Below are positions 33,321 to 43,052 of a DNA stretch of 64,000 bases, piece by piece. This stretch comes from Lepus europaeus. Taxonomy: Eukaryota; Chordata; Mammalia; Lagomorpha; Leporidae. The position numbers were made by a program, and so were the translations under genes. The notes under the pieces are model-generated. The model saw only the letters and a program-made list of their open reading frames with translations. It searched no databases and was not told the DNA's origin. The stretch is taken from positions 94,671,948 to 94,735,947 of the forward strand of contig NC_084835.1 in assembly GCF_033115175.1 (NCBI RefSeq), in the 5' to 3' direction. Each line of letters starts with the position of its first letter. Within the stretch, counting starts at the first letter, position 1.

Positions 33321-33588
33321 CTGCTTTTTTTTTTTTTTTAAATTTGTTTATTTGCAAGGCAAAGTTACAGAGACAGATGGAGAGACACAGAGCTTTTCCA
33401 TCTGCTGGTTTACTCTCCAGATGGCCATAACAGTCGGGGCTGGGCCAGGCTGGAGCCAGGAGCTTCATCTAGGTCTCCCACATGGGTGGCAGGGACCCAA
33501 GGACTCGGGCCATCTTCTGCTGCTTTCCCAAGCCATTAGCAGGGAGTTGGATCAGAAGTGGACCAGCCAGGAAAGAAACCAGCATCCT
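33321..33588 (-). mobile_element. CSINE, old
   Basis: Antisense copy with a 13-T head: aaatttgtttatttgcaagg to gaaagaaaccagcatcctg. Confidence 0.83.
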
Positions 33589-33800
33589 GGGCTCTACTTC
33601 TGATCCAGCTTCCTGCCATGCACAGCCCGGGAGACAGCTCAAGAGCTCAGCTCTCTGACACTTGTGTGGGAAACCTGGAATGTGAGTTCTGGGGTTTTGG
33701 CTTTGGCCAGGCAAAGCCCTGCCTGAAGTGAGCATTTGGGGAGTGAATCAGTGGACAGAGGATCTTTTTGTCTCTCGGCTTTTTTGAATAATTTATTATT
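33589..33800 (+). mobile_element. CSINE, old, 5'-truncated
   Basis: Sense 3' part: ctacttctgatccagcttcc to catttggggagtgaatcagt, fused to the previous antisense copy. Confidence 0.78.
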
Positions 33801-33802
33801 TA

Positions 33803-34121
33803 AAAAAATATATATATACATATATGTATTTGAAAATCAGAGTTACAGAGAGGGACAGAGAGATCTTCCATCCACTGCGTCACTCCCCAGATGGCTGCAA
33901 CAGCCAGGGCTGGACCAGGCCGAAGCCAGGAGCCAGGAGCTTCCTCTTGGTCTTGCACGTGGTTGCAGGGGCCCAAGCACTTGGGTCATCCTCTGCTGTC
34001 CTCCCAGGCCATTAGCAGGGAGCTGGATAGAAAGTGGAGCAGCTGGGAAACAAACTGGGGCCCCTATGGGATGGTGACGCTGCAGGTGGCAGCTTTATCC
34101 TTTACGCCACAAAGCTAGCCA
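33803..34121 (-). mobile_element. CSINE, old
   Basis: Antisense copy whose tail has become atatatatacatatatgt. It ends ccacaaagctagcca. gcttttttgaat-like sequence lies on both sides. Confidence 0.87.
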
Positions 34122-34334
34122 CTGCTTTTTTTGAATCAAATAATTTTTTAAAAATTTCATGTTATGAAGGAAATAAACAAGTATTGTGATGAGTGCTAGT
34201 TTATATGGGGGAGTGGGTTGGAGGCCCCTCTTCCCTACTCAGTAAGCCCTACAGACAGGGTACCATGTCATAAAGAGCAATTCCTTTCATTAAAAAATGA
34301 GAAACACACACTCGCTAACAAACATGCTGTATTC

Positions 34335-34605
34335 TGGGCAGGTATAGTGGTACGCCCTATCAGACTGGCTACTCTGCCTCTGATCCAGCTTCCTGCTAAT
34401 GCGCCTGGGAGGTAGCAAATGATAGCTCAGGTGCTTGGGTCCCTTCCACCCAAGTGGGAGACCTGGATGGAGTTCTTGGCTGATAGCTTCAGCCTGGCTT
34501 AGCCCTGGCTATTGTAAGCATTTGTGGAGTGGACCAGAGGATGGAAAATAGATCTCTCCCTCTCTCTGCCTTCTCTGCCTTTCAGATAAATAAATGAATG
34601 AATTT
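34335..34605 (+). mobile_element. CSINE, old, sense
   Basis: gggcaggtatagtggtacgc start, a deleted 5' block, ctgcctttcagataaataaa tail. Confidence 0.83.
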
Positions 34606-34617
34606 TTTTTTTTTTAA

Positions 34618-34862
34618 GTGCCTGGGTTCAAGTCTGGGCTCAACTTCCAATTCCAATGTCTGCTATTGTGCACCTGGGGTGGTAGCAGTGATGGCTCAAG
34701 TAGTTGGGTCCCTGCCACCCATGTGGGAGACCCAGACTGAGTTTCTGGCTCCTGACATTGGCTTGGACCAGTGGCAGGTATAGCAGGCATTTGGGGGAGA
34801 AAACCAGCAGATGGAAAATCTGTGTGTCTCTTTCAAGTAAATCAAAATAAATAAATAATTAG
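34618..34862 (+). mobile_element. CSINE, old, 5'-truncated
   Basis: Sense copy from gtgcctgggttcaagtctgg to tcaaaataaataaataatta, in tandem with the previous one. Confidence 0.82.
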
Positions 34863-35059
34863 ATCCTTTGTATTTACTTCCACTTCTTTTTCAGCAGTTA
34901 CAGACTTTCCATACCATTACAGATTTGGGGAGCTCACTTGATTAGAATAAAGCTCTGGGAGCTGGTGCCAGAGCACCTGACCACCTGACGGGGGACAGAG
35001 CAGCCTCAGCCCATCAGCCCCCAGGACAGGAGGATCTGTGGGGGATGCCCCTCCAGGCC

Positions 35060-35265
35060 ACTCCGCCTACCTGCTGCTCCACTTCTGTGACATCCTTCTG
35101 TACTGTTCCATTCCGGTTCCAGGGGAACTTGTCACTCTGGAAAGATGAGCCTGTTGGGATGGAAATGTCAGGGCATTCAGCCACCAGGAGGTGTGTGACC
35201 CAGAGCACTGCCACCACAGCCCCAGCAGGTGCCCAGAAACGTGCTTTGTAGGCAGGACTCTTCAC
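35060..35265 (-). CDS. Orphan exon-like open frame, unknown
   Basis: On the minus strand an open frame from 35265 down runs into a good donor-like junction (cagcag then gtaggc, at about 35071/35070). The peptide begins VKSPAYKARF and has a hydrophobic stretch of about 17 residues (WAPAGAVVAVLWVTHLLVA). A polar segment with an N-glycosylation sequon (NGT) follows. That layout would suit a type II membrane protein. Against it, the upstream side has an in-frame stop at once, there is no good polypyrimidine acceptor, and I recognise no family. It may be chance or a decayed exon. Confidence 0.2.
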
Positions 35266-35404
35266 TCACATCCACCATGAACCTGCAGGCACCTAGTAGG
35301 GGTCATCCGTGTTTGATAGACAGGGACCCAAGGGCTCGGAGGGGTTGCAGAACCACCCGGAGCTCACTTTGCTGGAGTGAGCAAAGTGGAGACAGCACCC
35401 GGTC

Positions 35405-35490
35405 CACATCACATCTCTCTTCGTGCCTTTCCCTCTCTGTCTCTGTAACTCTGCAAGTAAGTAAAATAAATAGCTTCTAAAAAAATGTTT
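35405..35490 (+). mobile_element. CSINE 3' end fragment
   Basis: Only ccctctctgtctctgtaact and the aaaataaatagcttc tail remain. Confidence 0.6.
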
Positions 35491-35664
35491 TATTTGGCAA
35501 AAAGTCCCGGCGCGCTCTCCACCCACCCCAGGGAGGCGGTTGGTGGTTGCAGTTGAGAGAGGGTGCCCGAGTTGAGCTGGCTGTGTAAGAACCTAGCCTT
35601 CTACTTCTGCATGGGTCTTGCCCAGGTCACTGTGTGCCTCAGTTTCCACCACTGTGCAGTGGCC

Positions 35665-35930
35665 ACAGCGTGGTCTGGAGGCTTCCCAGCAATGCAGATG
35701 CCTCCTGGGACAGCCTGCTCCTATGCCCCAGTGCCTGGTTTGAGTCCCTGCTCCCCCATTTCCGCTCCAGCTTCCTGCTAATGCGCACCCTGGCAGGCAG
35801 CAGGCGGGGAGGGTTCGTCTACTTGGACCCCTACTCCCACGTGAGAGACCCAGATGGAGCTCCAGGCTCCGGGCGGCTGCCTGGTCCAGCCCTGGCCATT
35901 GGGGTCATGTGCGGGGGCAGCCACGGGGGC
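35665..35930 (+). mobile_element. CSINE, old, sense
   Basis: Diverged copy just upstream of the CpG island: gtttgagtccctgctccccc, ccagcttcctgctaatgcgc, gagagacccagatggagctc. It is the last SINE before the promoter. Confidence 0.75.
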
Positions 35931-36746
35931 CTCTTCCAAGTTTTGAGCACAGCTCCTTAAAGACTAAAGACCTTTCACGTGCTCCCCCTTTTTAGTCTTT
36001 GTCCCCCCCGGCCCCCCCGCCTCACTGATTGATTCAGGGAGCGCAGGCCTTGGCCAGATCTTGGGGTGCGAGGTTTGTCCTCAGCCCGGCGTGTTCTTTC
36101 CCGGGCAGCCCTCCACCCTCCAACTCCAGGGGGCCCGCGCGCCCACCCCAGCTTTCTCCGGTCGCACGTCTGGCAGGCTCCTCACGCCCCTGGCCCCCTC
36201 AGGGATGCGCTCCGAGAGCCCCTGGAGGGCGGGGCGCGTCCCGCTTGCAGCGCGGGCTCAGCGACTCCGCGGAGGTGGAAACGGGGGCGCCCGGGGCCGG
36301 GGCGGGGCGCGTCTCCCCCGCCGACGCCGTCTCTCCAGCAGGTGGGGCTCCAGCCGCGAGGCGAGCCGGGGTCCCGGCCAGAAACTTGCACAGGATGTTG
36401 GTGCCACTGCACGGGAAGAGCACCGCGGAGCAGCCCCGCGCCGAGCCGCTGGCGTTCGCCAAAAAGTAGGGAGAGGTGAGCGGGCTCCCGGCAGGAGGAG
36501 CTCCAATTCAGCCGCCGCGGGAAATCTTCGGGAGGGGGTGAGTACCGAGCAGCGCATGGAGAAGGGAGCGCCGTCTCTTTCTTGCGGCCCTGCTCTGGGC
36601 TCGCACTGACTGGCCTGCCCACCGGCAGGCAAGGACATTTCTAGAAGGCAGCCGCTTCAGCCGGAGGAGGGAGCGCGGGAAAGAAGCCGGTGAAGCCGGC
36701 GCCGGCGCGCCCGGCGCTCCGCAGCGGGAGGAGCTCGCGTCCACTC

Positions 36747-36760
36747 CCGCCAGATGGCGC
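36747..36760 (+). promoter_or_regulatory. CTCF-like binding site
   Basis: CCGCCAGATGGCGC fits the CTCF core CCASYAGRKGGCRS at 13 of 14 positions, about 100-150 bp before the probable transcription start. It overlaps a YY1-like ATGGC core, so YY1 is an alternative reader. Confidence 0.6.
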
Positions 36761-36852
36761 TGTCCGGCTTCCTCCCGGCCTCCGCCTCCATCCCCGGCGG
36801 CTCTCGCTGCAGCGGCCGCTCTAGCCGGCCGACGCGGGCTCTGTGGTTCCGG

Positions 36853-36862
36853 GCGGAAGTGA
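36853..36862 (+). promoter_or_regulatory. ETS-family (GABPA/ELK-like) motif
   Basis: gcggaagtga is the high-affinity ETS core often found near the start sites of CpG-island promoters. Together with the ATG-free exon that follows, it points to initiation near here. Confidence 0.5.
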
Positions 36863-36869
36863 GGAGCCG

Positions 36870-37149
36870 AGCGGAACGGCCTCTGGTGACATTTTCTTGG
36901 GGCGGCGCGGACGACTGAAGGGAATTGGTGGTGGAGGCTGCGGAGGCGGCGAGGTTCACTTTGGCCGCGGCGGGGGCTCTGACCGCGACCCTCTGTTCGC
37001 TGCCGGGGCCTGTGCCGAGGAGGAGAAGGCGGCGGCGGCCGTCGCTTCCCGAGTCACCGCGGCCGGGATTCCCGGCTTGGCGGGTCGGTGCGTGCCCCGA
37101 CGGGGCGCGCGGAGCGGGCGAGAAGGCACGAAGCCGCCGCGGAGCACAG
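36870..37149 (+). other. ARK2N: Probable 5' non-coding exon 1 of ARK2N (C18orf25)
   Basis: ARK2N/C18orf25 encodes a protein related to the N-terminal part of the RNF111 (Arkadia) ubiquitin ligase, without the RING domain. In human its coding sequence starts in a later exon. Here a donor, gcacag then gtgagg, ends the exon at 37149. The segment from 36841 to 37149 contains no ATG at all, as expected of a leader exon kept free of upstream starts. The 5' boundary is only a guess, set after the ETS motif. It is rich in GGCGGC runs, so the leader RNA would be strongly structured. Confidence 0.6.
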
Positions 37150-37899
37150 GTGAGGCGGGAAGCAGCTCAGGGCTGCGGCCTGGCCCGTGGGTCGAGCCGT
37201 GGGGACCGGGCTACATCCCAGGGAGGAGCGCGGGCCGCGGGCGAGGGCTCTGCGGCGTCCGGGCGCAGGGGTCGTGACGGGCCCGGCTGGTGGGTGCCGA
37301 GGACGGCACCCAGGCTCGGCGGGAGGCGCGGCCCGGGTGTAGGGGGGCTGCCGCGAGGGGCTCGGGTAGCTCCCACCCGCTGGCTTGCCTGCGGCCGGTG
37401 ACCCTCGCGTCCTCCCGGCCGGGCCGAGTTGGCCGCCCCCCTTTTTTTCCTCCCTGTCCGGGCCGCCGGGGCCGTGTCGTGGCGGGGAGGCGGGAGGTGC
37501 CGCAGCCCCCCGGGCCGCGCGGCCCTGGAGTTGTCTCCCCGCAACTTTGCGGCTCGCGGGCCCGCGGCGGGGGAGGCGGTGGCGCCGGCTCGCCGAGTCC
37601 GCGGGCCGGGCTCTGGCGCTGCTACCTGCGCGGCCTCCTCGGCGCCACGGCTGCGGTGGCCGTGGCGGGGGGAGAAAAAGGCTTTGGCGGGCGCTTCCAC
37701 TCCGACTCCCCGGATCCTTGGGAGACGTGTGTCAGTCTCCAAGGTTGACTTCTTCTGGGGAGTTTGTTAACTTGGCCTCGGAGCCGGCGAGGCTGTAAAC
37801 CCGGCGACCCCCCGGTTGCAGGCTGCCGCCGTGCCTGACTCCCCAGAGCCGGCTCTGCTCTCCTCTCCTCCCCGGGTGCGCTTCGTACTTTTCCTGCCT

Positions 37900-39140
37900 C
37901 ACGGCGCCGTCCGCCCTGTATTGTGCTATTTATGCAGCAGCCTCTGCTGGAGCCGCACGCCGTTTCTCACTTTTAAATTGTCCGATCCTCTGTCCCAAAA
38001 TAGATGCGCACAGGTTGAAGGCAAGAGCGTCTGTATTGGTCGTCCCAGATCTCTGGCCGCTTGAGCAGTTCATGCTTAGATGTCCTTTTCGGTTTTTTTT
38101 TTTTCCTTCTTATTTTCTTTTGCCTGAGTTTTGGCTTTCTGAATCTTTCCACCAGGGGCTGAAAAACCCACTGATGATGCTTTATCATGGTCGGACCTCT
38201 TAATTACAGATACATATGGCCGTTCTGCTTCGGGTGTTATTCGGCGCTATCACTGGGCACATACGTGTTAAGTTTGGCTCATCTCTTTCTTCTCTTGGGG
38301 TATTTTAAGGATGGAAGCTGTTAACTTTCTGATGTAGTTTTGCTGATTCTGGCAGTCTGGATTTCTCCAGGAATCAGAGCCTTGCCTTTTGATTTAACAA
38401 GCATTTTTAGAGGCCCGCGATGAATAGTTGTTACCTGATGTCTTGAGGAGTCACAACGCTGGTATTTCAGTAGGCAGTACAACGTTTTGGCTGAGTGGTA
38501 TGCCCAATACAATGCTAGTTGAACGCTTGGTAAACAAAATTATGAATTAAATTTGCATTCAGGAAACCAAGGTGGAATTGATTGCAGTGACCTGTATGCT
38601 ACTTTAAAAGGAACCTTAATGAGATTTTCTAAGTTCTATTAAATGAGAGATAAAAATATTTCTTAGATATTTCTAAATCAGGTTTCTATAGACTGCTTTT
38701 CAGTACCACTGTAATCTTAAATCTTCAGACCTCATCTTTTCCTTAATGTTAACATGTTGCTGATGCAAACTTTGAAATAGGTGTATTGAATCTGAAAGGC
38801 AGGGAAAGACTTCAAGAACTTCCTTCAACCTAAGGGACCAACTAAATCGATTTCTTAATGGGATTTTTTTCTCCCCAACACTTGTTTATGGAAGGTAGGA
38901 TGGACTGGATTTGGGAGCTGGAAACTGCTCATTGTTAGCTTCCTATTAAGCTAACAGTGTAGTAGTTATGCCACTGCTTTAGGTTATAGTACTCTTTCAT
39001 GCATACACGTGAGAGTAACTATCGTAATCTGTTTTGTAGCTTTCATGATTAATTCAAGGTCTTGTATTAAAGATAAAACTCAGCTTCAGGCTCTAAATTA
39101 ATGGAATTCTGTTAAAATAGTGCTCAATATATGTCCTTTA
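37900..39140. other. Repeat-poor start of intron 1
   Basis: Over 1.2 kb without a SINE next to the CpG island. No exon recognised. It may carry promoter-proximal regulatory sequence (inference from repeat depletion only). Confidence 0.5.
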
Positions 39141-39152
39141 AAAAGGTGTCTT

Positions 39153-39444
39153 TTTTTGTTTTAATTTTTATTTATTTGAAAAGCAGAGTTACAGAAGGAG
39201 AAGTAGGAGAGAGAAAGATTATCTTTCATCTGCTGGTTCACTCTCCAGATGGCCCCAACACCCTGGGCTGGGCCAGGTGGAGCCAGGAGCTTCTTCCTAG
39301 TTTGCCGATTGGATGGCAGAGGCCCAAGCATTCTGGCCGTCTTCTGCTGCTTTCCTGAGCGCATTAGCAGGGAGCTGGATCGCAAGTGGAGCAGTCGGGA
39401 CTGGAACTGGCACCCATATGGCGTGCTGGCACCACAGGCCCCTT
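39153..39444 (-). mobile_element. CSINE, old
   Basis: Antisense copy with the 11-bp duplication aaaggtgtctt at 39142-39152 and 39445-39455. Confidence 0.92.
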
Positions 39445-39459
39445 AAAGGTGTCTTAATG

Positions 39460-40000
39460 TTTATGTTGACATTGATATTTTAAATCTCTTTAGGACTGGT
39501 AATTTCTGTGAGCTTGTGTGGTTGCTTATTCATTGTTTTGTCAGGATCCTCAGTCTTAAGATTTTGTTCTGATACTTGCATGAATGAACTTGATGTAGAG
39601 TACAGGCAATCTGCTAATTTTTTCCTTTCTTTTTAAAGTTTGGAGGTGGTATATATTTATACTAGAGACCCAAACCTTAATGTTCAGTTACTTTGTAAAC
39701 CATCTTAGACTTTCCTCATTTTCCGACACATACATGAAAATACTTTCATATTTACTGAAGTGACAGTATTTGAGAAAACCTATAAATGATTACAAATCTA
39801 CAGTTCATGTGTTTTGAAGCATACTGATTCCAGTATTACATTATTTTAGGAAAGAGTTTGGGACCAAATGAAATTTCTTGGGTAGTTGTAAATAGGAAGG
39901 GAAAATGAAATAGACATACTAAAAAGCTGTGGGGCTGAAAAAGAGAAGCGCTGTGGAGAAAGCATGGAAGACAGCACATCCATGTGAAACCTTTATTCTT
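39460..40000. other. Intronic, no feature seen
   Basis: A/T-rich single-copy sequence. Confidence 0.5.
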
Positions 40001-40004
40001 GCCA

Positions 40005-40103
40005 CACTAATTTATTGATTGCTTCCTCTGTGCCAGCAGTGCTCTAGTTGCAGGTGCTGTAGTGAATGAGACCAATAAGATCACGGTGCTCAAGGAATTT
40101 AAA
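40005..40103 (+). repeat. Ancient MIR/L2-like fragment
   Basis: aatttattgattgcttcctc, tgtgccagcagtgctctag and gtgctcaaggaatttaaac follow the same order as the fragment at 15480. It is cut by a SINE at 40105. Confidence 0.5.
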
Positions 40104-40104
40104 C

Positions 40105-40394
40105 TTTTTTTTTTTATTAAGATTTATTTTATTTATTTGAAAGGCAGAGTTACGGAGAGAGAGAGAGGGAGAGGTCTTGCATCCACTGTTCACTTCCCAT
40201 ATGGCCGCAATGTACAGGGCTGGACCAGTCTGAAACCAGGAGCCAGGGGCTTCTTACAGGTCCCCCACATGGGTGCAGGATTCCAAGGACTTGGGCCATC
40301 CTCTGCTGCTTTCCTAGATGCATTAGCAGGGGGCTGGATTAGAAGTGGAGCAACCACAGATGGCTTTACTTGCTTTCCCACAATGCCTGGTCCC
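40105..40394 (-). mobile_element. CSINE, old (cluster of four, 1)
   Basis: Antisense copy. aggaatttaaa (40093) and aggaacttaaa (40395) flank it. Confidence 0.9.
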
Positions 40395-40405
40395 AGGAAC
40401 TTAAA

Positions 40406-40664
40406 TTTTTTTTTTTTTTTAAAGATTTATTTATTTGAAAATCAGTTACACAAAGAGGAAGAGACAGAGATCTTCCATCCGCTGGATCCGCTGGTTCACT
40501 CCCCAAATGGCTGCAACTATCAGGGCTGGGCCAGGCCTAAGCCAGAAGCCCAGATCTTCTGGGTCTCGCTTGTAGATGTGGGGCTGAGCACTTGCTTCCT
40601 CTGCTTTCACAGGTACAATAGCAGGGTGATGGATTGGAAGTAGAGCAGCTGGGACCCAAACTAG
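40406..40664 (-). mobile_element. CSINE, old (cluster of four, 2)
   Basis: Antisense copy with a small local duplication: ccatccgctggatccgctgg at about 40476. Confidence 0.88.
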
Positions 40665-40684
40665 CGCTCCAAGAAACAAAACTT

Positions 40685-41030
40685 TTTTTTTTTTTCCAAG
40701 ATTCATTTATTTGAGAGGTAGAATTACACACAGAGAGAGAGAGCATGAGAGAGAGAAACAGAGAGAAAGGTCTTCCAGCTGCTTGTTCACTCCCTAAATG
40801 GCTGAAACGGTCAGAGCTGGGCTGATCTGAAGCCAGGAGCCTGGACCTTCTTCTGGGTCTCCTACATGGGTGCAGGGGCCCAAGCATTTGGTCCATCCTC
40901 TGTTGCTTTCCCAGGCCATAGCAGAGAGCTGGATTGGAAGAGGAACAGCTGGGACTCGAACTGGGCCCATATGGAATGCTGGTGTGTCAGGTAGAGGCTT
41001 AGCCCACTGTGCCATAGTGTTTTCCCCAAC
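40685..41030 (-). mobile_element. CSINE type 1 (cluster of four, 3)
   Basis: Antisense copy: poly-T then ccaagattcatttatttgag, ending near ccatagtgttttcccc. Confidence 0.9.
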
Positions 41031-41035
41031 TTTTT

Positions 41036-41336
41036 CTTTCTTTTTTAAAGATTTATTTATTTCTTTGAAAGGCAAAGTTAGAGATAGGGAGAGACAGAGA
41101 ATCTTCCATCCACTGGTTCACTTCCTGAATATCTGCAGCAGCTGGAGCTGTGCTGATCTAAAGCCAGGAGCTTCTTCCAGGTTCTCCATCTGGGTTGACA
41201 GGGTACCAAATACTTGGGTCATCTTCTGCTGCTTTCCCAGGAGCATTAGCAGGGAGCTGGATTGGAAATGGAGCAGCCAGGACTCAAACCGGCATTCATG
41301 GGGTACAGCTTTATTTGCTAGACCATAGCGCCAGCC
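41036..41336 (-). mobile_element. CSINE, old (cluster of four, 4)
   Basis: Antisense copy: aaagatttatttatttcttt to ccatagcgccagccc. Confidence 0.9.
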
Positions 41337-41713
41337 CTGGAACCTGGTTTGAGAGGGATTTCCATTTGAGCACTCCAGGCTGGAAAATAGCCTAAACAGT
41401 CATGGTATCTATATCTATACTCTTGAATGGTTAAGTGGGGCCTTTGGCTTGAGTTTTCAGAGGGATTAATAGGGTAGGTGGAGGTAGGGCCTTAGCCTGC
41501 TGAAAGGTTATGAATTTTCATCTAGGGAAGAAAAAACCTGTGGAATATGAAGGATGAGGTAGGCATTCTTTTTTAGAGGATTTTCTGCATTGAGCCTTAT
41601 GTTCATAGAGTAAAAATTTCATTTTGGGTGGTTTCTTGTTTATCAGCTTAAAAAGGTTTTGATAGTTACTTTGCTTTAGCTGTCAAATTCCAGTTTGGAA
41701 TTATTGTTACAAA

Positions 41714-42021
41714 ACTTTTTTTTTTAAAGATTTATTTATTTGAAAGGCAGAACTACAGAGAGGCAGAGAAAGTCCTCCATCTGCTGGTCCACTCCCGAAA
41801 CAGCCAAAGCTGGGCCAATCCGAAGCTGGGAGCCAGGAGTCTCTCCTGGGCCCCTCGATGCGGCCACAGGGGCCCAAGGACTTGGGCCATCCTCTACTGC
41901 CCTCCCAGGTCTTAGCAGAGAGCTCGTTCAGTACTGGAGCAGCCGGGACTTGAACCGACACCCATATGGGATGCCAGCAGTGCAGGCGGCGGCTTTACCT
42001 GGCATGCCACAGCGCTGGCCC
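41714..42021 (-). mobile_element. CSINE type 1
   Basis: Antisense copy: aaagatttatttatttgaaa to ccacagcgctggcccc. Confidence 0.93.
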
Positions 42022-42055
42022 CAGCCTTTATTCTTTTAATTAATTAAATTAATTT

Positions 42056-42379
42056 TTGAAAGATTTATTTATTTTATCTGAAAGAGTTACGCAGAGAGAG
42101 AAGGAAAGGCAGAGAGAAAGAGATCTTCCACCCGCTGGTTCACTCCCCAGTTGGCTGCGACGGCCGGAGCTGTGCTGGTCTGAAGCCTGGAGCCAGGAGC
42201 GTCTTCTGGGTCTCCCACGTCTGCGCAGGGGCCCAAGGACTTGGGCCATCTTCTACTGCTTTCCCAGGCCACAGCAGAGAGCTGGATCTGAAGTGGAGCA
42301 GCGGGGACTCAGACTTTGCCTATATAGGATGCTGACACTGCAGACGGCGGCTTTACCTGCTACGCCACAGCACCAGCCC
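42056..42379 (-). mobile_element. CSINE type 1
   Basis: Antisense copy: gaaagatttatttattttat to cacagcaccagcccc, after an attaattaaattaatt run. Confidence 0.93.
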
Positions 42380-42384
42380 CTAGC

Positions 42385-42985
42385 TTTTATTTTTATTTGT
42401 ACCTTTCCTTACTGTTTCAGAGTTCTTCTGATTGAAATCAAGGGCGGGAAGCAGTGTTTTCTGCTCTGTGTGGGCAGCTTGTCTCAGCAGAGGTGGGATT
42501 GATGTTCAGTCATTTTGTTTTCACACTCAGCTCACAGGGCCTTGTGACCTTATGGTAAAAGGGAGGAGAAAGGTGAAAAGAAGTGTTTTGCTTGTTTTCT
42601 CTTTGTATTCCTGAATTGCTGGCCAAGAGATTCAGTGGAACATACTAATAGCAACTGATAGTAAATGTGATTTTAAGAACCTTAGTATGGTAGGTGTGAC
42701 TCAGATTTGGTTGTCTTATTAAGGATTTGTGGCTTTAATGTATAGTGCTTGTTTTGTTTCTTGTTCTCTTTCGTGTCTTTATTCAAAATAAGGGAAACTC
42801 CTTCCTCTTTGCTTAGACTTTAAATTGTGGAGGTGATGTAAGTCCCTAAATTATTAACTTGGCTTTATTTAATTTTAAAACAGCTGTATGAGTATTTTCT
42901 AATTCAGTGAAGAGTAATCAAAAGTAGAAGTATATCAGTAGACCTTACTTCTTGTGTATGTGGAGGGTGTTAAACCTGGGTAAAT
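42385..42985. other. Intronic, no feature seen
   Basis: Single-copy sequence between SINEs. Confidence 0.5.
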
Positions 42986-43052
42986 TAAAAATCCAGTTAC
43001 TGAGCACTTCTGTGCCAGGTGGGGATGGATGCATAGATAAAAGAAAGTTTCT

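Larger units (their letters stand above)
36080..37900. promoter_or_regulatory. ARK2N: CpG island, promoter of ARK2N (C18orf25)
   Basis: Very high G+C and dense CpG over about 1.8 kb, in sharp contrast to the A/T-rich surroundings. It is free of SINEs, as are the 1.2 kb downstream. It contains Sp1-type ggggcggggc, an ETS-type gcggaagtga at 36853-36862, a CTCF-type site at 36747-36760 and a NotI-type gcggccgc at 36812-36819. There is no TATA box near the probable start, so a dispersed CpG promoter is expected. Assignment to ARK2N rests on human gene order (HAUS1 followed by C18orf25 on the same strand), not on coding sequence in this window. Confidence 0.85.

Noticed and set aside
36029-37798. 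Several 130-190-codon frames on both strands in the CpG island
   Set aside because: Stop codons are rare in such G+C-rich DNA; the frames overlap in nearly all phases, many begin at GTG or CTG, and there is no recognisable protein.
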